A DNA stretch of 10,381 nucleotides. Origin: DATGIQ01 sp035295665 (GTDB taxonomy: Bacteria > Planctomycetota > Planctomycetia > Gemmatales > Gemmataceae). Positions within the stretch are counted from its first letter, which is position 1, and each line of letters opens with the position of its first letter. The notes beneath the pieces are model-generated. The model had not been told where the DNA came from and made no database searches. It saw only the letters and a program-made list of their open reading frames with translations. The stretch spans positions 1-10,381 of the forward strand of contig DATGIQ010000576.1 in NCBI GenBank assembly GCA_035295665.1. The letters run 5' to 3'. The translations under genes and the position numbers were made by a program. Positions 1 to 7,141 of the stretch are shown piece by piece.

Positions 1-1
1 C

Positions 2-2008
2 CTCCCCACGGTGCTCGCCGTCCTGACCCTGTCAGCCAGCGTCGCCGCCCAACAACCGCCCGCCCTTACGCCACCAAATCCCCAGGCGCCTACGCTGAAC
101 ATGCCGGTGCCGCTGGGAATCCAGCGCGGCTCGGCCATCGACTTAACCTTGACCGGCACCAACCTCGCAGGACCGACCGGTTTGTGGACAAGTTTCCCTG
201 CCACGGTTACCATTCCGACCGATGCTAACAATGGTAAGGATAATGCCAAGCTGCGCGTTCACCTGGATGTGCCCAAGGATGCGCCGCTCGGCTTTCACAG
301 CATTCGGCTGGCCACGACCCGCGGAATGTCGAACTTTCGGCTTTTCTGTATCGACGACCTTCCACAAATCATGGAAGTCGATACCAACCGCTCGAAAACC
401 ACACCCCAGGAAGTGGCCCATCCCTGCGTCGTGGTCGGCAAGGCGGATGCCGAATCCAACCATTACTACAAAATCCGCGTCAAGGGAGGGGAGCGGGTCA
501 GCTTCGAAATCCTCGGCCGCCGGCTGGGCAGCCCCGTCGACCCGCAGCTGACGCTTTTGGACGCCCACACCGGACAAGAACTGCCGGAAGGCCATAGCAA
601 CGATGCCCCCGGCCTCCAGGCCGATCCCCGCCTTACCTACCTCTTCCGACAGGCCGGTGAATATCTCATTGAGGTCCGCGATGCCCTTTACCGTGGCGGT
701 GCCGATTATGGGTACCGTTTGCGCATCGGCGACTTCCCGTGTGCGACCGTGCCCATTCCCATGGCCGTGCGGCGCGGAGGCCAGGCGACCGTTCATTTCA
801 CCGGACCCATGGTCGAGGGGGTTGCTCCGGTGGAGATCGCGGCGCCGGCGGATCCGACCATCTCGGCCATTTCGCTGACTCCACGAGGAGCCAATGGACT
901 GTCTGGTTGGCCGGTGCTCTTGGCGATCAGCGATTTCGAGGAGCGCGTCGAACAGGAGCCGAACAACGATCCGGCCCATGCCAATCGCATTCCGGTCCCG
1001 TGCGGGATCACAGGTCAATTTCTTCAAAGCGGCGACGTGGATCAATTCGTCTTCACCGCCAAGAAAGGCCAGCGTTACCTGATCGAGGCGCAGACTCACG
1101 AGCTGCATTCGCCCACCGAAGTGTACATGGTCCTGAAGGATGCCAAGGGGACGCAAGTGGCGGCGTCTAACCCCACGGCCGGGCCACGCCTGGATTTCAC
1201 CGCTCCCGCGGATGGCGATTTCACGCTGGCGGTCGAACATCTGCTGTACTGGTACGGCCCTTCGGAAGCCTATCGAATTACGGTCGTTCCTTACGAACCG
1301 GGCTTCGAGTTGTCGCTGGGCATCGATCGCTTGGACGTCCCCCCAGGCGGCACGGCTCCCATCAGTCTGGTGCTGACGCGGCGGGACTACACCGGGCCTA
1401 TCGATGTGTCGGTGACGGGCCATCCAGCGATTACGGGACACGCAACGATCAACGCCGGTCAACCGGCCAATGCCAAGCAACCGGCCCCGGTGCTGTTTGT
1501 GAGCGCGAGTCCGAACGCGCCGGCCGGCCCGTACCATCTGCGCATCCAAGGCAGCGCCACCATCGGTGGCAAGACCGTCGTCCACGACGCCACTGTGAAG
1601 GCTGTCGCCACGCAAAACCTGTCCGGCCTGGCCTATCCGCCCCAGGAGGTCCTGTCGCCGATTGGCCTCGCGGTGATCGAGAAGCCACCGTTCACGCTCT
1701 CGGCACGGGTGGATCAGTCCGAGGCCAGCGCGGGCAGCACGATTCCGCTGACCATTACGGTCCAGCGGGCGAAAGGTTTTGACGAAGAAATCACCCTGGC
1801 TCCCGTCAATCTCCCGCCCAATGTGACCACGACCTTGAAGAAGATTCCGAAGGGGGAGAGCGAAATCAAAGGGGAGCTGAAGCCCGCGGCCAACGCTCCC
1901 TTGGGTCCATTCGTGATGAGCGTGACCGGCAAGGCCAAGGTACAAAATAAAGAGGTTGCGGTAACCGCTCGCCCCATTGAGCTAACGCTCCGTGCGGCCA
2001 AGAAATAA
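2..2008 (+). CDS. Secreted PPC-domain / Ig-like repeat protein, 5' end cut by window edge
   Basis: The frame is open from the first bases of the window, so the start codon probably lies upstream. The GTG at 11 sits inside what reads as the hydrophobic core and cleavage region of a signal peptide (LAVLTLSASVAAQQ), pointing to export. Numbering from that GTG, about 665 residues remain. Residues ~135-240 and ~312-425 look like two bacterial pre-peptidase C-terminal (PPC) beta domains. The second carries the typical pattern EQEPNND...GDVDQFVFTAKKGQRY. The rest of the chain (~430-660) is beta-rich and Ig-like, with segments such as PLTITVQRAKGFDEEITLAP. No protease or other catalytic motif is visible. 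PPC domains are common in secreted proteins, and large planctomycete surface proteins often carry them. The likely role is extracellular or cell-surface, either structural or binding; the specific ligand is unknown. The gene ends in a hairpin that overlaps its stop codon. Confidence 0.85.
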   Translation, partial: LPTVLAVLTLSASVAAQQPPALTPPNPQAPTLNMPVPLGIQRGSAIDLTLTGTNLAGPTGLWTSFPATVTIPTDANNGKDNAKLRVHLDVPKDAPLGFHSIRLATTRGMSNFRLFCIDDLPQIMEVDTNRSKTTPQEVAHPCVVVGKADAESNHYYKIRVKGGERVSFEILGRRLGSPVDPQLTLLDAHTGQELPEGHSNDAPGLQADPRLTYLFRQAGEYLIEVRDALYRGGADYGYRLRIGDFPCATVPIPMAVRRGGQATVHFTGPMVEGVAPVEIAAPADPTISAISLTPRGANGLSGWPVLLAISDFEERVEQEPNNDPAHANRIPVPCGITGQFLQSGDVDQFVFTAKKGQRYLIEAQTHELHSPTEVYMVLKDAKGTQVAASNPTAGPRLDFTAPADGDFTLAVEHLLYWYGPSEAYRITVVPYEPGFELSLGIDRLDVPPGGTAPISLVLTRRDYTGPIDVSVTGHPAITGHATINAGQPANAKQPAPVLFVSASPNAPAGPYHLRIQGSATIGGKTVVHDATVKAVATQNLSGLAYPPQEVLSPIGLAVIEKPPFTLSARVDQSEASAGSTIPLTITVQRAKGFDEEITLAPVNLPPNVTTTLKKIPKGESEIKGELKPAANAPLGPFVMSVTGKAKVQNKEVAVTARPIELTLRAAKK

Positions 2009-2016
2009 TTGGCCGC
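1994..2016 (+). terminator. Stem-loop across the stop codon of the PPC-domain gene
   Basis: A perfect 8-base inverted repeat, GCGGCCAA (1994-2001) and TTGGCCGC (2009-2016), flanks a 7-base loop that contains the TAA stop (2006-2008). The position at the end of the gene suits a transcript end or a 3' stabilising hairpin. No T-run follows (CTTCCC), so it is not a canonical intrinsic terminator, and the next gene starts only 46 bases after the stop. Confidence 0.4.
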
Positions 2017-2054
2017 CTTCCCAGGGTCCGGATGGTACAGAGGCTTGAGTTCCC

Positions 2055-2615
2055 ATGAGCCTTTTCGACAAGTTCCAGCACGGTCTCCCCTATCGGGATT
2101 TCTTGGCCCGCTATGCCAACCCTGGTCAGGCGCAGCGGTGGGGAGCAATCTACCAGGCCGTTGCCCTGACGCCGGCCCAGCGCGCGCTGCTGGGCAGCTT
2201 TCGTCGCACGATGAATGTGCTGTGCTTGGCGGGGGCGTGGTGTGGCGACTGCATCAATCAGTGTCCGATCTTCGAACATTTTGCGTCGGCCGCGCCGGTG
2301 ATCCAGATCCGCTACCTTGATCGGGATGACCATGACGACGCCCAGCGCGAGCTCCAGGTCAACGGCGGCAACCGCGTTCCGGTGCTGGTCTTTTTCAGTG
2401 AAGATGGTTTCGAGGTGCTCCGTTACGGCGAGCGGACCTTGAGCAAATATCGGCAAATGCTTCGAGAGCAGGCCGGCGATTCCTGTCCCACCGGAATCGT
2501 GGCTCCCGGTGATTCGCTCCTGGCAGAAGTGACGCAAGATTGGCTGAACGAATTTGAGCGTGTGCAGTGGCTGCTGCGGCTTTCGCCCCGGTTGCGCCAG
2601 CTCCATGGCGATTGA
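2055..2615 (+). CDS. Thioredoxin-family protein with WCGDC active site
   Basis: This 186-residue protein has no signal peptide, so it should be cytoplasmic. Residues ~50-135 have a thioredoxin-like fold pattern: strand TMNVLCLAG, then the redox motif WCGDC (residues 62-66, C63 and C66), a second strand (PVIQIRYLD), and the cis-proline segment RVPVLVFF (V108-P109). The middle dipeptide Gly-Asp differs from the Gly-Pro of classical thioredoxin and resembles the PF14595-type (Thioredoxin_9) group. A further cysteine, C70, lies four residues after C66, and C144 is in the C-terminal helix region. The N-terminal ~45 residues and the C-terminal ~45 residues are helical extensions beyond the core domain. 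The ATG at 2055 has a moderate Shine-Dalgarno match (AGAGG, 2039-2043) at a long spacing of 11 bases. A thiol-disulfide reductase or sensor role is likely; the substrate is not known. It is close-coupled to rarA downstream. Confidence 0.85.
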   Translation: MSLFDKFQHGLPYRDFLARYANPGQAQRWGAIYQAVALTPAQRALLGSFRRTMNVLCLAGAWCGDCINQCPIFEHFASAAPVIQIRYLDRDDHDDAQRELQVNGGNRVPVLVFFSEDGFEVLRYGERTLSKYRQMLREQAGDSCPTGIVAPGDSLLAEVTQDWLNEFERVQWLLRLSPRLRQLHGD

Positions 2616-2630
2616 TACGAGTCGATTCCC

Positions 2631-4007
2631 TTGGCCAAGAAAAAATCCACGAACAAGCTGTTTCACGACCTGCACCAAGCCAACCTGCTCAAAGCGCAGC
2701 CTCTTGCCGCCCGAATGCGGCCACGCTCCGTGGACGAATTCGTTGGCCAGGAGCATTTTTTTGGTCCGGGCAAACTCCTGCGGCGGATGCTCCAGGCCGA
2801 CCGGCTCAGCTCGCTGATTTTTTACGGTCCGCCCGGCACCGGCAAGACGGCCTTGGCCCATGTCATCGCCCAGCACACCCATTGCCATTTTCGGCAGCTC
2901 AACGCCGTCGCCGCCGGGATCAAGGAAGTGCGCGAGCTGCTCCAGGAAGCGCGCCACGAACTGGAGGAGACCGGTCAGCGCACGATCCTGTTTGTGGATG
3001 AGCTGCATCGCTTCAACCGCGCCCAGCAAGACGTGCTCCTTCCCGATGTCGAGGAAGGGCGCGTCATCCTCATCGGAGCCACGACGCAAAATCCGTTCTT
3101 CGCCATCAATTCGCCCTTGCTGAGCCGCAGCCAGATTTTCACGTTCGAGCCGCTCGCCCGGCAACAAATCAAGCAGTTGCTCCAGCGGGCCTTAACCGAT
3201 CGAGAGCGTGGGCTCGGCTCGTTCGCCGTAAACATGAGCCCCGAGGCGGAAGACTTCCTCGCCGAGATGAGCGACGGCGATGCCCGGCGTGCCTTGACCG
3301 CCCTGGAGATCGGCGTCCTCTCGGCCGAACGGCAGCCGGTGGAGTTTACGTTGCAGGTCGCTCAGGATTCGATTCAGCGCAAAGTGCTGGACTACGGTGC
3401 CACAGGAGATACCCATTACGACCTGGCCAGCGCATTCATCAAGAGCATGCGCGGCAGCGATCCCGACGCGGCCATCTACTGGCTGGCCCGCATGCTGGAA
3501 GCAGGAGAGGATCCGCGCTTCATCGCCCGCCGGATCGTCATTTGTGCCTCGGAAGATGTCGGCAACGCCGATCCTCAGGCTCTCGTGATTGCCGCCGCGG
3601 CCCTCCAGGCCAGCGAGTTCGTCGGATTGCCCGAATGCCAGCTAGCGCTGGCCCAGGCCGTCACGTACATCGCCACCGCCCCCAAGTCGAACGCCTCCAC
3701 CATGGCCATCAGCAACGCCCGGGAAGATGTCCGATCCGGCCGAACGCTGCCGGTGCCGGAGCATTTGCGCGATAATCACTACGGCGGAGCCGAAGAATTG
3801 GGCCGCGGAGTCGGTTACCAGTACAGCCATGATTTCGAGGGCGGCTGGGTCGCGCAGCAGTATCTTCCGGAGGCCCGTCGCTATTACGAGCCGGTCGATC
3901 GAGGTTACGAAGCGGAGATCCGCAAACGCCTCGAGAGCTGGCGCCAGCAGCCACCAGTGGTTGAGCCAGAGAAACCATCTTCCGCGGAACCGAGCCCACC
4001 ATCCTGA
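2631..4007 (+). CDS. rarA: Replication-associated recombination protein A (RarA/MgsA), AAA+ ATPase
   Basis: RarA (MgsA; eukaryotic WRNIP1/Mgs1) is a cytoplasmic AAA+ ATPase related to clamp-loader subunits that acts at stalled replication forks. The 458-residue product is close to the ~450 usual for the family. Visible motifs are the family N-terminal signature PLAARMRPRSVDEFVGQ (residues 24-40), Walker A GPPGTGKT (66-73), Walker B FVDELHRF (121-128, D123/E124), sensor 1 GATTQNPFF (149-157), an arginine-finger region LLSRSQIF (R166) and sensor 2 DARRALTALE (R219 region). The C-terminal MgsA region follows, with DYGATGDTHYDLASAFIKSM (254-273), ASEDVGNADPQAL, PKSNAS and DNHYGGAEELGRG. The start is taken as TTG at 2631: the next in-frame Met (residue 29) falls inside the conserved signature, and no ATG or GTG lies between the upstream stop and this point. 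No clear Shine-Dalgarno site is visible, so translation may depend on the gene 15 bases upstream. A Pro/Glu/Ser-rich tail (441-458) is probably disordered. Confidence 0.96.
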   Translation: MAKKKSTNKLFHDLHQANLLKAQPLAARMRPRSVDEFVGQEHFFGPGKLLRRMLQADRLSSLIFYGPPGTGKTALAHVIAQHTHCHFRQLNAVAAGIKEVRELLQEARHELEETGQRTILFVDELHRFNRAQQDVLLPDVEEGRVILIGATTQNPFFAINSPLLSRSQIFTFEPLARQQIKQLLQRALTDRERGLGSFAVNMSPEAEDFLAEMSDGDARRALTALEIGVLSAERQPVEFTLQVAQDSIQRKVLDYGATGDTHYDLASAFIKSMRGSDPDAAIYWLARMLEAGEDPRFIARRIVICASEDVGNADPQALVIAAAALQASEFVGLPECQLALAQAVTYIATAPKSNASTMAISNAREDVRSGRTLPVPEHLRDNHYGGAEELGRGVGYQYSHDFEGGWVAQQYLPEARRYYEPVDRGYEAEIRKRLESWRQQPPVVEPEKPSSAEPSPPS

Positions 4008-4045
4008 TCCGTTCGTCTCGCTGTATAAACCTCTGGGTCATCTTC

Positions 4046-4073
4046 ACGGATTTCTACCTTTGGCATCCGTTTT
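4046..4073 (+). terminator. Weak terminator-like hairpin after rarA
   Basis: ACGGAT (4046-4051) and ATCCGT (4065-4070) form a perfect 6-base inverted repeat around a 13-base loop, and the right arm runs into TTTT (4070-4073). It lies in the 114-base gap between rarA and the CAP-domain gene, which suits a transcript end. The stem is short and half AT, so this is only a candidate. Confidence 0.25.
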
Positions 4074-4121
4074 GCTACCGATTGCTGTAGGGGCTGCCGA
4101 GTCGCGAAGAGGACAGAGAAC

Positions 4122-4913
4122 ATGGTAGGCAAGTTCTGCTGGGCATCGTTCTTGGGAGTACTGTTGTTTGCTCCGATTCCCGGATTTGGCCAGAGTGTGA
4201 AGGAAGTACAATCGCAGAGCTTCGATCGAGAGTCCGGAAGCGTCAGTGCCGCAACGAACACTCCGGATCTGGAACAAGTCCGGCAGGAAATCGTCTCTGC
4301 GACGAATGCGTTTCGCCGTGAACAAGGTTTTCGAGAACTCGAGGTAAATCCGGAGCTTGCCAAGACGGCCCAGCAATTCGCCAACTACATGGCCCGAACG
4401 GACAAGTACAGCCACACCGCCGACGGCAAGGAACCCTGGGAGCGGACCGCCGCGCAGGGCTACGCCTACTGCATCATCCTGGAGAATATTGCCTACGAAT
4501 ACAGCCCGGAAGGCTTCCACACGACGGATCTGGCCCACGGATTCATGGACGGTTGGAAGAAATCGCCGCCGCACCGGAAGAACCTGCTCGACCCTGATGT
4601 GTACGAAATCGGCGTCGGCGTCGCTCAGAGCAGCCGAACAGGCCGCTATTACGCCGTACAGGATTTCGGCCGGCCGAAATCGAAGGAAATTGTGTTTCGA
4701 ATCACCAACGAGAGCAGCTCCCCCGTGAAGTACACGATCGAGGGGAAGGATTACGCCATCGATCCGCGCTACACCATCACCCACGAACAGTGCCGGCCGC
4801 CGGAGCTTCGATTCGCGTTACCGACCCAATCCCACACCTTCCATCCGCGCAACGGCGGTCGATATGTCATCCGCAAGGATGACTCAGGTAATTTCCGAGT
4901 AGAGCAAGGATGA
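4122..4913 (+). CDS. Secreted CAP (SCP/PR-1-like) domain protein
   Basis: This 263-residue protein has an N-terminal signal peptide (hydrophobic stretch around residues 5-20, probable cleavage near GFGQ at 21-24), so it should be exported. After a ~25-residue polar linker, residues ~52-184 form a CAP domain: EIVSATNAFRREQGF, then H98 in KYSHTADG, E121 in ILENIAY, and the C-terminal signature GWKKSPPHRKNLLDPDVYEIGVGVA with H151. H98, E121 and H151 are candidates for the conserved CAP cavity residues. Residues ~188-263 form a separate, beta-rich tail that I do not recognise. Bacterial CAP proteins are secreted and their biochemical roles are mostly unsettled; lipid binding and protein interaction are known for some members elsewhere. 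The ATG at 4122 has a clear Shine-Dalgarno site (AAGAGGA, 4107-4113). A -10-like TATAAA lies at 4024-4029 without a matching -35, so a private promoter is possible but unproven. The gene converges on ubiX with 31 bases between them. Confidence 0.92.
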   Translation: MVGKFCWASFLGVLLFAPIPGFGQSVKEVQSQSFDRESGSVSAATNTPDLEQVRQEIVSATNAFRREQGFRELEVNPELAKTAQQFANYMARTDKYSHTADGKEPWERTAAQGYAYCIILENIAYEYSPEGFHTTDLAHGFMDGWKKSPPHRKNLLDPDVYEIGVGVAQSSRTGRYYAVQDFGRPKSKEIVFRITNESSSPVKYTIEGKDYAIDPRYTITHEQCRPPELRFALPTQSHTFHPRNGGRYVIRKDDSGNFRVEQG

Positions 4914-4944
4914 AGGTGCGCGGCCACGAAACCCAAGCACGCCG

Positions 4945-5559
4945 TCACTCGGTCTCCCCCCAGCGCCGCACCAGTCCGTGTTCGACGCCGAGCTGATCGC
5001 AGATCCGGCCGACAATGAAATCGACCGCATCTTGCAGGGACCGTGGCCGTGTGTAAAACGCCGGCATGGCCGGAAGGACAACAGCCCCCGCTTCGGCACA
5101 GAGGGCCAGGTTGCGGAGCTGGATCGCGTGCAGTGGCGTTTCGCGTGGCATGAGGATCAGGCGGCGATGCTCTTTAAGGTGCACATCGGCGGCCCGGTGA
5201 ATGAGATTCTGCGACAGGCCATGGGCGATGGCGGCAACGGTACCCATGCTACACGGACATACGACCATGCCAGCCGTCAAGAATGAGCCGCTGGCGATCC
5301 CGGCCCGAAAATCGCGGTAGTGATGGTAGCGCACCAATCCCTGCGTAACCAAATGGGATGCCTCGCCCAGCAGGTCCGCCAGCGCAAACTGGTCCAGCAA
5401 AACTTTGCGATCGAGTTCCTGCTCGAGCACCTCCGCAGCAGCGGGGCTGAGCGTAAGATGGACGGTCCTGCCGGCTTGCAGCAGGACTTCCAGCAACCGC
5501 ACGCCGTACGGCGCCCCGCTGGCGCCTGTCATGGCCAACACCAAGTCAGTGGCCGCCAT
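4945..5559 (-). CDS. ubiX: UbiX-family flavin prenyltransferase
   Basis: UbiX joins a dimethylallyl group to reduced FMN, making the prenylated FMN cofactor used by UbiD-type (de)carboxylases in ubiquinone and menaquinone-related or aromatic acid metabolism. Starting at the ATG complementary to 5557-5559, the protein has 204 residues, normal for the family. Visible motifs are the flavin-binding TGASGAPYG (11-19), SPAA (39-42), the SGSFLTAGMVVCPCSMGT block (90-107) followed by DVHLKEHRRL, the LMPRETPLH motif (136-144, with R139 and E140) and the C-terminal PAMPAFYTRP (163-172, with Y169). The frame stays open for 32 more codons upstream, but those residues do not resemble UbiX, and the chosen ATG has a G-rich site (GGTGGGG) just ahead of it. 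No ubiD partner is in the window. The gene is convergent with the CAP gene and divergent from the metallopeptidase gene. Confidence 0.95.
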   Translation of the reverse strand: MAATDLVLAMTGASGAPYGVRLLEVLLQAGRTVHLTLSPAAAEVLEQELDRKVLLDQFALADLLGEASHLVTQGLVRYHHYRDFRAGIASGSFLTAGMVVCPCSMGTVAAIAHGLSQNLIHRAADVHLKEHRRLILMPRETPLHAIQLRNLALCAEAGAVVLPAMPAFYTRPRSLQDAVDFIVGRICDQLGVEHGLVRRWGETE

Positions 5560-5648
5560 GTTTCCCCACCGGGTTGGAGCCCGCGCTTCTACCAGGACCA
5601 GCGGCGAAAGCGGTCCCGTCTGCTCCCTGATTACGGATCGCGACAAAG

Positions 5649-5677
5649 TTGGCAAGGCGCAAGGGAGCGGTTATAGT
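5649..5677 (+). promoter_or_regulatory. Sigma70-type promoter for the secreted metallopeptidase gene
   Basis: TTGGCA (5649-5654) and TATAGT (5672-5677) are separated by exactly 17 bases, each matching five of six consensus positions. Transcription would begin near 5684, giving a leader of about 54 bases before the ATG at 5738. It lies in the 178-base divergent gap between ubiX and the peptidase gene, the expected place. I found no equally good promoter facing ubiX. Confidence 0.65.
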
Positions 5678-5737
5678 GGGAGACAGCTGGATGCGCTGAG
5701 CATCAACCCTTCGATCAAGCCGGAGGCTGCGCGCGGA

Positions 5738-7129
5738 ATGAAAAGTGCGGGGATGCGGACGTGGCTCTTGCCGGGCATAGGCTGGATTCTGGCCGCGGCG
5801 GCAGGGTTGAGCCTTTCTCATGGCCTCAGTGCCGATCTTCCCAGTCCAGCGCACGGCTGGAAGTTCGATATCATCCACCTCCATACGGGCCGAGTCTTCC
5901 AGGGCTTGGTGCTTAAAGAGACGCCGGGAACGGTCCAGTTTCGGTGTATCTGGCAAAATCCCGGTGAGCGGACGAAGCTGGGTCCCGTCACGACCTTTGC
6001 ACGGCACGAAATCCTTCGCTATGCCCCGCTCGATGCCAAGGAGCGGACGGAATTGGAGATTCGCCTGGAGCAATTGAAGCCGGCCGCTGAAGTCGAACGG
6101 ATGGAACGGATCGAGCTCCAACCGGCGCCGTGGCGCGGCCAAGCCAACGCTGGCCTCACGTATGCTTCCGATCATTTTGTGCTGACTTCCAATGCCAGCG
6201 AGGACATCGTTCGCCGGGTCGCCGTCCGGTTGGATCAGATCTATGAAGCCTATGCCCGCTACTTGCCGCCCCGTTGTCAGAACGCCACGCGCACCCAAAT
6301 CCTCCTCGTCCGTTCCACGGCCGAATATCGGCAAATCCTGCAGAAGCAGGCGAGCACCATCCTGAATCCTGCCTACTTCGATCCGGCGGCGAACCAGATC
6401 GTGTGCGCCACCGACCTGCAAGAGCTCGCCGGCGAGCTGAGCCGGCTCCGCAGGAAGCACCAGGAATGGATCGGCATGCTCAAACAACAACAGGCGGCTC
6501 TGCACAAGATTTACAAAGCCAATCCTCCCGAGGAAGCCAGGCAAAAGCTGGCCCAGTTGCAAGCCAAGATCCGCGCCGCCGACGAGGAGAATGCGAAAAT
6601 CTTCGAACGGGCCACGCAGCGACTCTTTCAGACCCTGTTCCACGAAGCGTTCCATGCCTACCTGGCCGGCTTCGTCTACCCGCCCGGCGAGAACGACGTG
6701 CCCTGCTGGCTGAACGAAGGCTTGGCCCAAATCTTCGAGACGGCCATTCTGGAAGCCGGCGAGTTGCGTGTCGGCCACGCCGATCCCGAACGGCTCAAAC
6801 AGGTGAAGGAAGCGCTCCGCAGAGGCCAGCTCGTTGCTGTGGCGGATCTCCTCAAGGCGGACTCCAGCAAGTTTCTCGTGAGCCACGCCAATACCCAACA
6901 GATTTCCGATGATTACTACGTCGGCTCGTGGGCATTGGCCTTCTATGTCACGTTCGGCCATTGGAAGCTTGGCACGCCGGAGCTCGATGAGTACGTTCGG
7001 TCCGTGCGAAACCGCGCCGAACCCTTGGCGGCCTTTGCGAAGCTCGTCGGTCAGCCGCTGCCGGCTTTCGAAGAGTCGTTTCGCCGCTACGTTCGTGCCC
7101 TGCGGGTCGACGGCAGCACAGACTGGTAG
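5738..7129 (+). CDS. Secreted zinc metallopeptidase-like protein (HEAFH; DUF1570-like)
   Basis: From the ATG at 5738 the protein has 463 residues. The N-terminus reads as a signal peptide (MKSAGMRTW, then a hydrophobic core to about residue 32), so it is probably exported. Residues ~40-135 form a beta-containing N-terminal region (FDIIHLHTGRVFQGLVLKE) plus a charged helix. From ~140 a peptidase-like domain begins (HFVLTSNASEDIVRRVAVRL). A long, charged, probable coiled-coil segment spans ~225-295. The catalytic signature is HEAFH (302-306), with E327 in CWLNEGLA as the likely third zinc ligand, a gluzincin-like arrangement seen in DUF1570 proteins. YYVGSWALAFYV (393-404) fits the downstream helix of that family. 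The start is preceded by GGAGG (5722-5726) at 11 bases; ATG 5753 is an alternative giving 458 residues. The open frame extends back to 5405, but that part overlaps ubiX and is not protein-like. Its substrate is unknown. It ends 12 bases from the stop of the convergent topoisomerase gene. Confidence 0.85.
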   Translation: MKSAGMRTWLLPGIGWILAAAAGLSLSHGLSADLPSPAHGWKFDIIHLHTGRVFQGLVLKETPGTVQFRCIWQNPGERTKLGPVTTFARHEILRYAPLDAKERTELEIRLEQLKPAAEVERMERIELQPAPWRGQANAGLTYASDHFVLTSNASEDIVRRVAVRLDQIYEAYARYLPPRCQNATRTQILLVRSTAEYRQILQKQASTILNPAYFDPAANQIVCATDLQELAGELSRLRRKHQEWIGMLKQQQAALHKIYKANPPEEARQKLAQLQAKIRAADEENAKIFERATQRLFQTLFHEAFHAYLAGFVYPPGENDVPCWLNEGLAQIFETAILEAGELRVGHADPERLKQVKEALRRGQLVAVADLLKADSSKFLVSHANTQQISDDYYVGSWALAFYVTFGHWKLGTPELDEYVRSVRNRAEPLAAFAKLVGQPLPAFEESFRRYVRALRVDGSTDW

Positions 7130-7141
7130 CCCCGACACGGA

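Noticed and set aside
143..1945. Long open frame on the minus strand, about 600 codons, opposite the PPC-domain gene
   Set aside because: It lies wholly antisense to a gene with clear PPC motifs, its translation is Arg/Gly/His-rich without any domain pattern, and high GC makes long antisense frames common.
1866..3167. Open frame on the minus strand, about 433 codons, across the thioredoxin and rarA genes
   Set aside because: It spans two well-supported genes on the other strand and shows no recognisable protein motif.
4060..4088. TTGGCA at 4060-4065 as a -35 box for the CAP-domain gene
   Set aside because: No acceptable -10 box lies 16-18 bases downstream (TGCTGT at best), so no promoter is called there.
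5405..5737. Upstream extension of the metallopeptidase reading frame
   Set aside because: It overlaps the start of ubiX on the other strand, precedes the signal peptide and contains the promoter at 5649-5677, so it is not translated as part of the protein.
5546..7138. Open frame on the minus strand, about 530 codons, opposite the metallopeptidase gene
   Set aside because: It is the antisense shadow of a gene with a signal peptide, an HEAFH motif and a good upstream promoter; its translation has no domain pattern.
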